In this document: positions 1-8,692 of the stretch, piece by piece | Layout of the letters: each line of letters starts with the position of its first letter | Numbering within the stretch: position 1 is the first letter of the stretch | NCBI GenBank assembly: GCA_000688615.1 | Contig: JHVA01000001.1 | Coordinates: 1,612,001-1,676,000 of the forward strand | Source: Acidobacteriaceae bacterium KBS 146 | GTDB taxonomy: Bacteria; Acidobacteriota; Terriglobia; Terriglobales; Acidobacteriaceae | Length of the DNA stretch: 64,000 nucleotides | Direction of reading: 5' to 3' | The notes under the pieces: generated by a model | Told to the model about the DNA's origin: nothing | Databases searched by the model: none | Seen by the model: only the letters and a program-made list of their open reading frames with translations | Translations under genes and position numbers: made by a program

Positions 1-375
1 TATGCCTCCGGAGCGATGAGGCCGGTGCCAACCGATGCATCAGGAAATCCCCAAGATGCCGAACAGAATTATCGCCAACAGCTACGGGAGGTTGGCCAAC
101 TAGGACACATCGTGCAAGGAGATCCTAATCTGTCCAAGGAGATCCAAGATCTTACGCGGCGCATGCAGCAACTCGATCCGAAAAGATTCCCCGGAAATCC
201 GGATCTGGTTGATCAGATGCATCATGAAGTTCTCAGTTCGATTGATCGCATTGAACTTCAGTTAGCAAACCAAGGATCAGAAGCGGAAGCGAGAACAGGA
301 AAATCTTCCGTCATTCCAGATGGCTATCAGGATTCCGTTGCCGATTACTATCGCCGGCTAAGTAAATCGCACTAG
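1..375 (+). CDS. C-terminal end of an uncharacterised protein, cut by the window edge
   Basis: The reading frame is open from base 1, and the first ATG at 16 has no ribosome binding site, so this is probably the C-terminal 124 residues of a longer protein. It is hydrophilic and predicted helical, rich in Gln, Glu and Arg, with a conserved-looking stretch PKRFPGNPDLV followed by a helix and a C-terminal DGYQDSVADYYRRLSK segment. Such tails occur on large acidobacterial proteins without known function; no catalytic motif is visible. Its stop codon overlaps the stop of the convergent GH3 gene inside CTAG. I do not assign a function. Confidence 0.6.
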   Translation, partial: YASGAMRPVPTDASGNPQDAEQNYRQQLREVGQLGHIVQGDPNLSKEIQDLTRRMQQLDPKRFPGNPDLVDQMHHEVLSSIDRIELQLANQGSEAEARTGKSSVIPDGYQDSVADYYRRLSKSH

Positions 376-2576
376 TGTGTGGTACCCACTCTTTCATTTC
401 GTCGGACGGTAACAACATTTGTAGACTTAAGATTGAACTCACCACGTAAACGAATATCTTCCGATGACGAACCGACCAGCACATCAAAGACACCGGGTTC
501 GACGCGGAAGTCATGGATTTTGACGTCGTAGTAACCGAGACGGCTAACAGGAATATCGAAGGTAATAGGCTTCGTCTCGCCAGGCTGCAAATCAATCCTT
601 TGGAAAGCTCGGAGGCTTTTGATCGGTTGATAGACGGAGCTTTCGCGCTGATGGCTGTAGAACTGCGCGACCTCCGCGCCTTGTCGCTGACCAGAATTCG
701 TAAGATCGAACGAGACCTTCAGTTTGGCTGCTGCACCTGTGCCTGATTGCGAGACTTTGAGATGGCTATAACTGAACGTTGTATAGCTCAGACCGTGGCC
801 AAAAGGATATAAGGGCACGCCTTTGAAGTACATGTATGTGTATCCCTTGCTGACGTCATACTCGTTCTGGGGCGGGACACCATCGAGACTTTGGTAAGCG
901 GTATAAGGAAGATGGCCGCTGGGGTTGTTGTCGCCAAAAAGTGTGTGCGCAATCGTATCTCCTCCCCCCTCCCCCGGATACCACGCTTCCAAAATCGCAG
1001 GGAGATGGTCGTTTGCCCAGTTCACTGCAAGTGGACCAGCATTTTCCAGCACGAGCACCATGTTAGGGTTGGCTGCGTAGATCGCTTCAAGAAGCTGTTC
1101 TTGTGCTCCTGGCAGATCGAGGTTGCGTCGGTCGCGACCTTCCGCTTCGACCCGCAGATTCGTACCCAGGCAAAGCACAACGATGTCGCTTCGACGTGCA
1201 AGTTCCACGGCGCGATCGATCGCCTTTTGGTCGAGAGGTTCGGTGTAGCCTGCCCCCTTCTCATACTCAATCTTCACTCTCTTCCCGAGTAGTGACTCAA
1301 GACCGCGCGTTACGCTGACTTTGCGAAACGGCGTTCCATAGTAGTTACCGGTCTCATAGTCATCGCCACCGGCGGGACCGATCACAGCGATGGATTTAGT
1401 CTTCGCCCTATCGAGAGGCAGAAAGTTCTGTCGATTGAGAAGAAGTGCCATTGATTCTGCGCCGAGTTGGTCCGAGAGTTTGAGATGCTCGGGCGAGCGT
1501 ACAACGTCCATGCCGAGTGTCGCGTATGGACTGTCCTCAGGAGGGTCGAAGGCACCGAGTCGAAAACCCACCCGCAAGACATTACGCACTGCACGGTCGA
1601 GTTCTTTCTCGGTAAGCAAGCCGCGCTTCACGGCGAGAGGAAGGTTTTGCTCGAACTCGGGATCGTCAGAATCATTGCCTGCCTTAATAGCCATGGCAGC
1701 TGCATAGACAGGATCTTCACTGAAGCGTTGTCCGACCTCGTTGCGCCGCGTTGTGGTAAGTAGCTCAACAGCGCCAAGATCGTCGGTAACGAATCCGTCA
1801 AAGTGCCACTTGTCGCGAAGGATATCGGTAAGCAGATAATGATTCACCGCATCCGGTGTCCCGTTAATGGCGTTATAGCTCGACATAACAGACTGTGCAT
1901 GACCTTCCGTGATGGCGTCATGCCAGTGGGGCAGCCAGTATTCAAAGAGGTTGCGTTCATCAACAGTAGCGGAGAGATGTTGGCGACCGGTTTCAACATT
2001 ATTAACCGCAAAGTGTTTGATGGTTGCTGCGAGCTTAAGGTGATTAATGTCTTCGCCTTGCAAGCCGCGCACGTAAGACACGGCCATGCGTCCAGTAAGG
2101 TACGGATCTTCGCTGAATACCTCTTGAATGCGCCCCCAGCGCGGATCACGGCTGATATTGATGACGGGCGAACGGAAGACGAGTCCATGTGTTGTCCGTG
2201 GACCTTGTGCTTTTGCATTATAGAGAGCGCGCCCCTCATCACTCATCGCGACTGCTACGGAATGAATGAGATCAGGATCCCAGCTTGCCCCCATCGCTGT
2301 GGCTATCGGAAAGAGCGTGGTTGGCTGCTTTGACCAGACACCATGAAGTGTCTGGTTCCAGCCTCCCCACGCAGGAAGCCCCAGGCGCGGTAGCCCTTTA
2401 TTCGTGTGGTTAAGTTGCTGTGCCTTCTCCTCTAATGTCAGGCGGCCGATCAGGTCTGTGATGCGGTCTTCAATCGATAGTTTGGTGTCACGAAACCGCG
2501 GCTGTGACTGCGCAAACGTCTGTACAGAAGACAAAGTAATGCAGGCGAGCATGCCCGCAGTGATCCAATGACGCAT
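372..2576 (-). CDS. Exported glycoside hydrolase family 3 (beta-glucosidase/beta-xylosidase type)
   Basis: This 734-residue protein has a Sec signal peptide ending near AFAQ/TFAQS (residues 1-23). The GH3 N-terminal barrel follows, with RDPRWGRIQEVFSEDPYL at about 144-160, the KHF motif near 187 and GFVTDDLGAV at 261-270, where Asp266 aligns with the catalytic nucleophile. The C-terminal alpha/beta sandwich and a fibronectin type III-like domain (about 610-720) complete the usual architecture. It should remove terminal sugars from beta-linked oligosaccharides in the periplasm or outside; glucose versus xylose specificity cannot be read here. GGGAGG lies 7 bases before the ATG. It is the last gene of the minus-strand sugar-acid operon, 21 bases behind the reductase gene. 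Confidence 0.93.
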   Translation of the reverse strand: MRHWITAGMLACITLSSVQTFAQSQPRFRDTKLSIEDRITDLIGRLTLEEKAQQLNHTNKGLPRLGLPAWGGWNQTLHGVWSKQPTTLFPIATAMGASWDPDLIHSVAVAMSDEGRALYNAKAQGPRTTHGLVFRSPVINISRDPRWGRIQEVFSEDPYLTGRMAVSYVRGLQGEDINHLKLAATIKHFAVNNVETGRQHLSATVDERNLFEYWLPHWHDAITEGHAQSVMSSYNAINGTPDAVNHYLLTDILRDKWHFDGFVTDDLGAVELLTTTRRNEVGQRFSEDPVYAAAMAIKAGNDSDDPEFEQNLPLAVKRGLLTEKELDRAVRNVLRVGFRLGAFDPPEDSPYATLGMDVVRSPEHLKLSDQLGAESMALLLNRQNFLPLDRAKTKSIAVIGPAGGDDYETGNYYGTPFRKVSVTRGLESLLGKRVKIEYEKGAGYTEPLDQKAIDRAVELARRSDIVVLCLGTNLRVEAEGRDRRNLDLPGAQEQLLEAIYAANPNMVLVLENAGPLAVNWANDHLPAILEAWYPGEGGGDTIAHTLFGDNNPSGHLPYTAYQSLDGVPPQNEYDVSKGYTYMYFKGVPLYPFGHGLSYTTFSYSHLKVSQSGTGAAAKLKVSFDLTNSGQRQGAEVAQFYSHQRESSVYQPIKSLRAFQRIDLQPGETKPITFDIPVSRLGYYDVKIHDFRVEPGVFDVLVGSSSEDIRLRGEFNLKSTNVVTVRRNERVGTTH

Positions 2577-2597
2577 CGATCGACCTCCCTGGTGCTG

Positions 2598-3476
2598 TTA
2601 TGGCCTGCTGCCGCGAATAACCTCTACTACAGCTGACATATCTTTTTCGCCAAGGCCTTCGCGTTCAGCCTTTTCGAAGAGCTCTTCCGTGGTGGCACAG
2701 GTCGTTAACGTAACGCCGCGCTCGGCAGCTGCAGCCTTCGCGTAACGAAGGTCTTTGTTAAGCAGACGCAACAAAAAGTTGACTTCGTAGTTGCGTGCGG
2801 TCATGCGATCTGTCATCGCTGTGAGGATGCCACTGCCCGCCGCGCCGCTCTTGAGGAAGTCAAGTGTCTGTTCTCGATTGAGGTCTGTTCGCTCGACCCA
2901 CGCAACGGCCTCTGCAAAAGAGGCCACCTGCACGCCACAAAGAAAGTTGTTGATCAGCTTTACCTGGCCTCCACATCCAACAGGTCCAAACTGGATGATG
3001 GCCTTACTCATGGGCTCAAGCACTGAGCGAGCTTTGTCGAGTATCGCCTCGTCCGTTCCACAGAGGAACGTGAGTTGACCTGCTTCGGCCTGTGGACGAC
3101 TACCGGTCACAGGTGCTTCGATGAGGCCGACACCCTGTCTTTTCGTCTCATCATTGAGCTCCGCAATCCACTCGGGTGAAACCGTGCCGCATTCAATGGC
3201 AATGGCCCCTTTACCCATTACCTTCAGCGCTCCGTGCTCCCCCAGCCACGCAGCCCGCGAGGCTACATCGTCCGAAAGAATCGAGATCACCACATCGGCA
3301 TTTTTCGCTGCTTCTGCTGGAGTGTTGGCGATGGTTGCGCCTTGTGCGGCAAGCGGTTCCGCCTTGGCCCGCGTGCGATTGTAGACCGTCAAAGGGAAGC
3401 CGGCCTTGAGAAGATTGGCCGTCATGCCGCGACCCATGGTCCCGATCCCGAGAAACGCCACCTGCTGCTTTGCCAT
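2598..3476 (-). CDS. NAD(P)-dependent reductase of the 3-hydroxyisobutyrate dehydrogenase family
   Basis: This 292-residue enzyme has the N-terminal dinucleotide fold GIGTMGRGM at 10-18, the substrate-binding segment APVTGS at 121-126 and the catalytic Lys173 in GGQVKLINNFL. The family includes tartronate-semialdehyde reductase, 3-hydroxyisobutyrate dehydrogenase and related beta-hydroxyacid dehydrogenases. In this operon it probably reduces or oxidises a small hydroxy or semialdehyde acid made from a sugar acid. I chose ATG at 3476 because GGAG sits 10 bases upstream; a GTG at 3485 is possible, but the GGAG would then be too close. It starts 14 bases after the stop of the FAH-family gene. 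Confidence 0.88.
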   Translation of the reverse strand: MAKQQVAFLGIGTMGRGMTANLLKAGFPLTVYNRTRAKAEPLAAQGATIANTPAEAAKNADVVISILSDDVASRAAWLGEHGALKVMGKGAIAIECGTVSPEWIAELNDETKRQGVGLIEAPVTGSRPQAEAGQLTFLCGTDEAILDKARSVLEPMSKAIIQFGPVGCGGQVKLINNFLCGVQVASFAEAVAWVERTDLNREQTLDFLKSGAAGSGILTAMTDRMTARNYEVNFLLRLLNKDLRYAKAAAAERGVTLTTCATTEELFEKAEREGLGEKDMSAVVEVIRGSRP

Positions 3477-3490
3477 CCTGCTCACGCTCC

Positions 3491-4498
3491 TTATGTCATC
3501 GCCTGAACGCGTACGACTGAGTTGATCGTCTCATCCACAACAATAGGATTGATCAACGGGCGACCAAATCCTTCAAAGCTGATCTCGGTGATGTCGCCAC
3601 TTCTTAAGCGAACGCCATCTCCAAATGAGAGGGCATCGGCTCCCAGAAAATGGACATGAATCATCCCAGGCTGACGATGCCCGGCGAACTTGAAATGATG
3701 GTGCTCGAGATTGGCGAGGGAATGGCACATGTTTTCCTGTCCAGTGCGAATGTTCTTCTGCCAGATTGGCCCTCCGTTGCGGAGCACTCGAACCTTGCCG
3801 GCAACGTCGGAAAAATCATCACCGATGACAAGCTCCGGACCAAGCGAACAGACCCGAAGCTTTGACCCTGCAAGGTTGAGATAGTTACGGCGTTCAAACA
3901 CATGATCGGAGAATTCATTGCCAACGCACATACCGATGCGATGAGGCTGGCCCTTGCTATCGATGATATAAATTGCAGCAACCTCGCCCTCTTCGCCGCC
4001 GTCTTCGGCGTACCCAGGGACATTAAGAGGCGCAAAAGGGGCTCGAATGACGCTTCCATCCCCTTTGTAAAACCACTCAGGGGCGATTCCAAACTCACCC
4101 GGCGCCGGGCGGCCCTTCTCGCGGCCCCACTCGAACATGCGCATGCTGTCGGTCAGCTCCGCTTCAGCTTTTTTTGTCTCTACATGCATGGCCTGGCGCT
4201 CACGAGCGCTTCCGAGATGCGTAAGACCGGTACCGGAGACGAGGATCATCTGCGGAGCACCCGGAACATCGATCGGTGCAAGCAGCTTCCAAGGGGAGCC
4301 CTGTTTGAAAACGTCGTCATAGGTAAGACGCTCACCGGTAGCCAGAGACTTTACGAGTTCCGTCAACGCTATGTTTTGTTTGAGGGCCCGTTGCGTTAGT
4401 TCGAAAGTGGAGCTGACTTCATTGAGGAGCACTACGTCAGGCTCATCGACAAAAGCGACTCGGCGCAGACTTCCGTTGGCAAGTTGGACAAGACGCAT
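3491..4498 (-). CDS. AraD1/fumarylacetoacetate-hydrolase-family enzyme
   Basis: The 335-residue product matches the AraD1 branch of the FAH superfamily, with the metal-binding segment GMCVGNEFSDHVFE, a helical N-terminal part and C-terminal HVHFLGADALSFGDGVRL, GDITEISFEGFGRPL. Members act on 2-keto-3-deoxy sugar acids or related diketo acids. The adjacent rhamnonate-dehydratase-like gene would make such a keto acid, so dehydration or C-C cleavage of that product is the likely role. ATG at 4498 is preferred over the TTG/ATG region at 4522 because GGAG lies 9 bases upstream and the conserved MRLVQ start falls there. It follows the upstream gene by 13 bases. Confidence 0.85.
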   Translation of the reverse strand: MRLVQLANGSLRRVAFVDEPDVVLLNEVSSTFELTQRALKQNIALTELVKSLATGERLTYDDVFKQGSPWKLLAPIDVPGAPQMILVSGTGLTHLGSARERQAMHVETKKAEAELTDSMRMFEWGREKGRPAPGEFGIAPEWFYKGDGSVIRAPFAPLNVPGYAEDGGEEGEVAAIYIIDSKGQPHRIGMCVGNEFSDHVFERRNYLNLAGSKLRVCSLGPELVIGDDFSDVAGKVRVLRNGGPIWQKNIRTGQENMCHSLANLEHHHFKFAGHRQPGMIHVHFLGADALSFGDGVRLRSGDITEISFEGFGRPLINPIVVDETINSVVRVQAMT

Positions 4499-4511
4499 CG
4501 TTGCTGGCTCC

Positions 4512-5684
4512 TTATTCGACAATGCGGAATCGCTTCAACGACTCCTCGTTAACCGTAAGCCCGAGACCGGGAAGACTGTCATCGAGATTAATGACACCTT
4601 TTGTAGGCGTAGGTTCGCCTTCGAAGATGTACCAGAAGAGTTCATTACCGACCTCGACGTCCACCTTGGGGAAAAACTCCGCGATGGGAGAATTCAGGCT
4701 AGCCATCACAATGTGGTAATTGTGCATCTGCCCCGCATGCGGAGTGACAGGGACCTGAAAGGCCTCGGCCATCGCGGAGATTTTGCGGGCCTGACTGATC
4801 CCTCCAACACGGTTCGTGTCGAATTGGATGACGTCGAGCGCATTATTTTCGAGTAGCTCACGGAAGCCGAAGATGGTGAACTCGTGCTCGCCTCCCGCGA
4901 TTGGAATTCGGCCGTAGCTTTTCAACTCCTTGTAGCCGCGGGTGTCATCGGGAATAACAGCCTCCTCAAGCCAGCGCAGATTGAAAGGCTCCAGCAACGG
5001 CAACATGCGTTTGGCATAGTCCAGCGTCCACCCCATGTAAGCGTCCGTCATTAGATCAATATCGTAACCGATCACTTCCCGGACATTTCGGACGAGTTCA
5101 ATATTCTTCTGCATCCCTTCCGCGCCATCAAGCGGTCCCCACCCGAAGCGCAGCTTCATCATTCTGTAGCCTTCGTCTTTATATCTTTGCGCCTCCGCAC
5201 GTAGCTCGGGAATGGGCATAGCGTAGAGCCGACTGGCGTATACCGGAATACTTTCTTTGGTGCGACCTCCCAACAATCTAAAGACCGGCTGCTTTGCGTC
5301 CTTCCCCATCAGATCCCAGAGGGCGATATCAACCGCCGAGATAGCAGTAAGGGCAACACCTTTGCGTCCAAAGGCAAGCGTACGACGATACATTTGTTGC
5401 CAGAGATACTCGACATCCCAGGGGTCCGCACCGATCAGCAACGGTTTTAAGTAAATATCGATAAGTTGCTTGGTGACCATGGGTGCGAGCGCGGCATTGC
5501 CTACACCGACAAGACCGTTGTCGGTGTGGATCTCGACCAGCAACCAGTTGTGAAATGCGAAGTTGCCCATTGAAGCCTCGCGGAAAGCGACGAGGTCCAT
5601 CGGATTAGTGCAGAAGTGCGGAGGAAGGGGAATAGTCTTGCCTTCCCACTGGACGACGCGAGTTCGGACTTCAGTTATCTTCAT
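4512..5684 (-). CDS. Enolase-superfamily sugar-acid dehydratase, L-rhamnonate dehydratase-like
   Basis: The 390-residue protein is a mandelate racemase/muconate lactonising enzyme family member. Metal ligands are visible at Asp214, Glu240 and Glu266. An Asp289-His316 pair has the same 27-residue spacing as the D302-H329 catalytic dyad of E. coli L-rhamnonate dehydratase. The segment GWGPLDGAEG at 181-190 also resembles that enzyme. It probably removes water from an acid sugar to give a 2-keto-3-deoxy acid in the cytoplasm. The substrate could be rhamnonate, fuconate or another aldonate and is not determined. Its ATG overlaps the stop of the MFS gene by 4 bases (ATGA), indicating translational coupling. 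Confidence 0.88.
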   Translation of the reverse strand: MKITEVRTRVVQWEGKTIPLPPHFCTNPMDLVAFREASMGNFAFHNWLLVEIHTDNGLVGVGNAALAPMVTKQLIDIYLKPLLIGADPWDVEYLWQQMYRRTLAFGRKGVALTAISAVDIALWDLMGKDAKQPVFRLLGGRTKESIPVYASRLYAMPIPELRAEAQRYKDEGYRMMKLRFGWGPLDGAEGMQKNIELVRNVREVIGYDIDLMTDAYMGWTLDYAKRMLPLLEPFNLRWLEEAVIPDDTRGYKELKSYGRIPIAGGEHEFTIFGFRELLENNALDVIQFDTNRVGGISQARKISAMAEAFQVPVTPHAGQMHNYHIVMASLNSPIAEFFPKVDVEVGNELFWYIFEGEPTPTKGVINLDDSLPGLGLTVNEESLKRFRIVE

Positions 5685-6922
5685 GCGGCGCTCTCAATGT
5701 GTTGGAGGTCAATGGCGCTTAGAGGTTGAATCCTGCCGGCAAACAACAGGATGGCGAGAAAGCCGATGAGGTGAAAAGTTCCTACGAGGAGGAACAGGGT
5801 CGCATAAGTGAATCCATGGCCCAGCATGTATCCGGCAATCAGGCCGAAGATGGCACCCCCGATAGCCCCGCCGAAGCCAATGAGGCCAGCGACGGTGCCA
5901 ACAACGGTGAGAGGAAAGATATCCGCCGGCAGAGTCATGATGAGTCCAGACCATGCCTGCTGACAGAAGAACGCGATACTGAAGAGAAGCAGAGCCACTT
6001 GAACCGGCGCCACAGAAACAAACATGACGACAGGCATTCCTACAGCACACATTCCGAGCACGAGCTTCCGCGAAAAATCGATTGACCGGCCATTCTGTAT
6101 AAGCCGCGATGAGAGCCAGCCCCCGATAAAGCTCCCGATGCCCGAGGCTGCATAGGGAATCCATGCGTAATAGCTAACCTGCTTTACATCGAAGCCACGC
6201 ACGTCATAGAGGTACTTCGGCAACCAGAAGAGCAGAAAATACCATGCTGAATCCGACATGAATTTGGCAAAGACGAAGGTCTGCACTCTGCGCATAGAAA
6301 CGACCCGTTGCCATCCGAGGTTACTGCCAATTACTCGAGCGTCGACAGTATTTGAGGAAAGAGTCATGGCGTTCGATCGATAGCTCACGGCCCACCACAG
6401 AACCCAGGCAAGACCAAAGATTCCGGCGACGAGAAAAACAGCTCGCCATCCGCTCCTCAGAAGAACGAACCCGATAAGGGGAGGCGCGAGCACCGAGCCG
6501 ATGGCCGTACCGGCATTGATGAACCCCATCGCGGTTGAGCGCTCGCCAGGTTCGATCCACTCAGCTACAACACGCGTAGCCGCGGGGAATGCCCCGCCTT
6601 CCCCACCGCCGAGCAGGAAGCGTGCAATCAGGAGAAGCATAAATCCTGAGGCGAGCCCGTGAAGCGCGCAGGCAAGCGACCACCAAAGCATAATGAAGAG
6701 AAATCCTTTTCGCGTGCCGAATGCATCTAGCAGGCGCCCCCCGAGCACGTACATTGCGGCATAAGCTAGCAGGAATGCGGTTTGCAAATAAGAGAATTGC
6801 TGGTTTGATAATGGGATATTCCGCTGGATGGCAGCGATCGCAACCGGCAGGGTCTGCCGGTCAAAGTAGCTGATGGCGATTGCTACCGCAACCATCACAA
6901 CGAAATACCATCTTCGATTCAT
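5681..6922 (-). CDS. MFS transporter, anion:cation symporter type (sugar-acid permease)
   Basis: The 413-residue membrane protein has twelve predicted helices. The first helix contains SYFDRQTLPVAI, matching the NYLDRQTL signature of the ACS family that carries hexuronates, galactonate and related acids. GGRLLDAFGTRKGF is the loop 2-3 MFS motif. It most likely brings a sugar acid into the cytoplasm for the dehydratase encoded immediately downstream, with which it overlaps by 4 bases. ATG at 6922 is preferred over a TTG three bases earlier. The gene follows the GH39-like gene by 21 bases. Confidence 0.9.
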   Translation of the reverse strand: MNRRWYFVVMVAVAIAISYFDRQTLPVAIAAIQRNIPLSNQQFSYLQTAFLLAYAAMYVLGGRLLDAFGTRKGFLFIMLWWSLACALHGLASGFMLLLIARFLLGGGEGGAFPAATRVVAEWIEPGERSTAMGFINAGTAIGSVLAPPLIGFVLLRSGWRAVFLVAGIFGLAWVLWWAVSYRSNAMTLSSNTVDARVIGSNLGWQRVVSMRRVQTFVFAKFMSDSAWYFLLFWLPKYLYDVRGFDVKQVSYYAWIPYAASGIGSFIGGWLSSRLIQNGRSIDFSRKLVLGMCAVGMPVVMFVSVAPVQVALLLFSIAFFCQQAWSGLIMTLPADIFPLTVVGTVAGLIGFGGAIGGAIFGLIAGYMLGHGFTYATLFLLVGTFHLIGFLAILLFAGRIQPLSAIDLQHIESAA

Positions 6923-6943
6923 CAAGCCCTACCCTGCCCTCTT

Positions 6944-8674
6944 TTACCAAGTGATCTTTACGAGCGAGATGCTTTGACGTAGAAGCTCGGTTGTAAGATC
7001 GAGCTTGCCGTCGACAACATTGACCCACGCAGGTGAGGTCAACAGCTGTAAGCCGGCGACGGACTGAAGCTGAGCATATTGCTCCGCCGTTGGCTGTTGT
7101 GGCGAGCCCATGGCCTTCCACCGGGTGTAGGCATTGCTGTGAGTATCGTCGATGCGGTAGTGCTGCACAAGGACGCGCTTGGCTCCAACCGGTAGGCCGC
7201 TGAGCTTGATGGTTGTGGGGGTAGCCGCGGCGAGGGTGTCGGCGTCGTGGTAGTTCCACACGAGCACCGTAGCCTTGCGGTCGTCGATCGCAGCCATACC
7301 GTCCACATCCGCCTTCTCGCGGACGCCAGTGCTGACAAGGGTATCCAGAGGAACACTGGCCGTGCTGGTGGTCGCGACTCGCGTGCCGGACATCAGGCCG
7401 AACATGCGGAAGAGATTCAGCACGGGCTTGTTGATTCCATTCGTGGAAAGAGACCTGAAGCCTTCGAAGTAATCCTTATCTTCAAACTCGAACGACCAGC
7501 TGAGCATGGAAAGCAGGTTGACTTTGTGCTTATCCTGCAGATCAAACAAACCCTTGAAGGCTGCGGCAGTATACGCAGGATAGAGCGTGCCATTGCGGTA
7601 GTTGTTGGCGGGGTTCACACGTGAGGAGCAGGCAGCGCAACCCTCGGGATCCGCTTCGCTAATGATAATGGGCAAGCTGCGATACTTCGGATACTGCGAG
7701 ATGAGATAGAAACCGCGGTCGGCATCAGCGAGTTCATGCTTGATCCCCATCGTGACGTGGTTATCAACGATGGTAGGGCGACCCTTTGCATGGAAGGAAA
7801 TGAAATCGAGCGGGATTGGCTTTCCATCAGCAAGACTCTTACCCGCGGCGACGTGATCGAGAAAGCCTTTTAGATAGTTGTAAGCCTTCTCGCCAGACGG
7901 GCTGGTCGTCGCCGGACCGCCGACGCGCGCACCAGGAAGCACGGCCTTCACGTTGGCGACGGCATAGTCATAAAGCTTCCAGTAGTCCTCCGCAGTCGAA
8001 TGCCAATAATCGATATCCGGTTCGTTCCATACTTCAAAATACCATTGCAGTACGGTCTCCTTGCCATAGCGCTCAACAAAGTGCGCTGTAACTGTGTGAA
8101 TCAGATCCCCCCACTTTTTATAGTCTTTTGGAGGATTATTGGAAGCGCCGCTGATGGCGCTCTTAGGATAGTGAACCTGATAGGGCTCGTGACGATTTGG
8201 CAGCACCGCAGCGAGGTCTTTGGGCATGAACCCGAACTCGACCATGGGCCGAACCCCAGCGGCCTTGTACTCGTCGAAAATGCCATCGAGGATTTTGAAG
8301 TCGTAGACCGGCTTGCCTGACGCATCCTCGGTATAGACATTCGTTGAGCTGAACTTCAGCTCAGCCTTGCCATCGCCCGAGGTGAGAAGGTGATGGGCGC
8401 GAATATAAACGGGAACAGGGCTAAGATCGCGCAACTCTGTCAGCAGCACCTTGCCGTTCCTCATGGTGGTGTAGTTGGCCTCGTCATAGCCAAACCAGCT
8501 ATAGATCGGTTTGTACGGGCCACCCTTGCTGGCGAAGTCGACTGTAATGGTCGCTGGGCTCTCAGTAGGTGCCGTAGGGGCGGGAGGGATAACCCCCTGA
8601 GCAGCTGCCGCCTGTGTGACGCCAACAAGGAAAGAAAAAAAGAGAAAGTTCTTCATACAAACAGTGTTGAGCAA
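6944..8674 (-). CDS. Exported GH39-like glycoside hydrolase
   Basis: The 576-residue protein has a Sec signal peptide (MKNFLFF... to AAAAQG, about residues 7-26) and then a clan GH-A style barrel. FEVWNEPDIDYWHST at 213-227 carries the presumptive acid/base Glu218. IIISEADPEG near 337-346 places Glu340 where the nucleophile is expected. GH39 includes beta-xylosidase and alpha-L-iduronidase; the nucleophile context is divergent, so specificity is open. A Cys pair (GCAACSS) follows the putative nucleophile. The TTG start at 8674 is supported by GAGGG 7 bases upstream; ATG at 8656 is the alternative. It lies 18 bases after the TonB receptor gene. Confidence 0.8.
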   Translation of the reverse strand: MLNTVCMKNFLFFSFLVGVTQAAAAQGVIPPAPTAPTESPATITVDFASKGGPYKPIYSWFGYDEANYTTMRNGKVLLTELRDLSPVPVYIRAHHLLTSGDGKAELKFSSTNVYTEDASGKPVYDFKILDGIFDEYKAAGVRPMVEFGFMPKDLAAVLPNRHEPYQVHYPKSAISGASNNPPKDYKKWGDLIHTVTAHFVERYGKETVLQWYFEVWNEPDIDYWHSTAEDYWKLYDYAVANVKAVLPGARVGGPATTSPSGEKAYNYLKGFLDHVAAGKSLADGKPIPLDFISFHAKGRPTIVDNHVTMGIKHELADADRGFYLISQYPKYRSLPIIISEADPEGCAACSSRVNPANNYRNGTLYPAYTAAAFKGLFDLQDKHKVNLLSMLSWSFEFEDKDYFEGFRSLSTNGINKPVLNLFRMFGLMSGTRVATTSTASVPLDTLVSTGVREKADVDGMAAIDDRKATVLVWNYHDADTLAAATPTTIKLSGLPVGAKRVLVQHYRIDDTHSNAYTRWKAMGSPQQPTAEQYAQLQSVAGLQLLTSPAWVNVVDGKLDLTTELLRQSISLVKITW

Positions 8675-8692
8675 GCTGGGTCCCTCGTCTGG

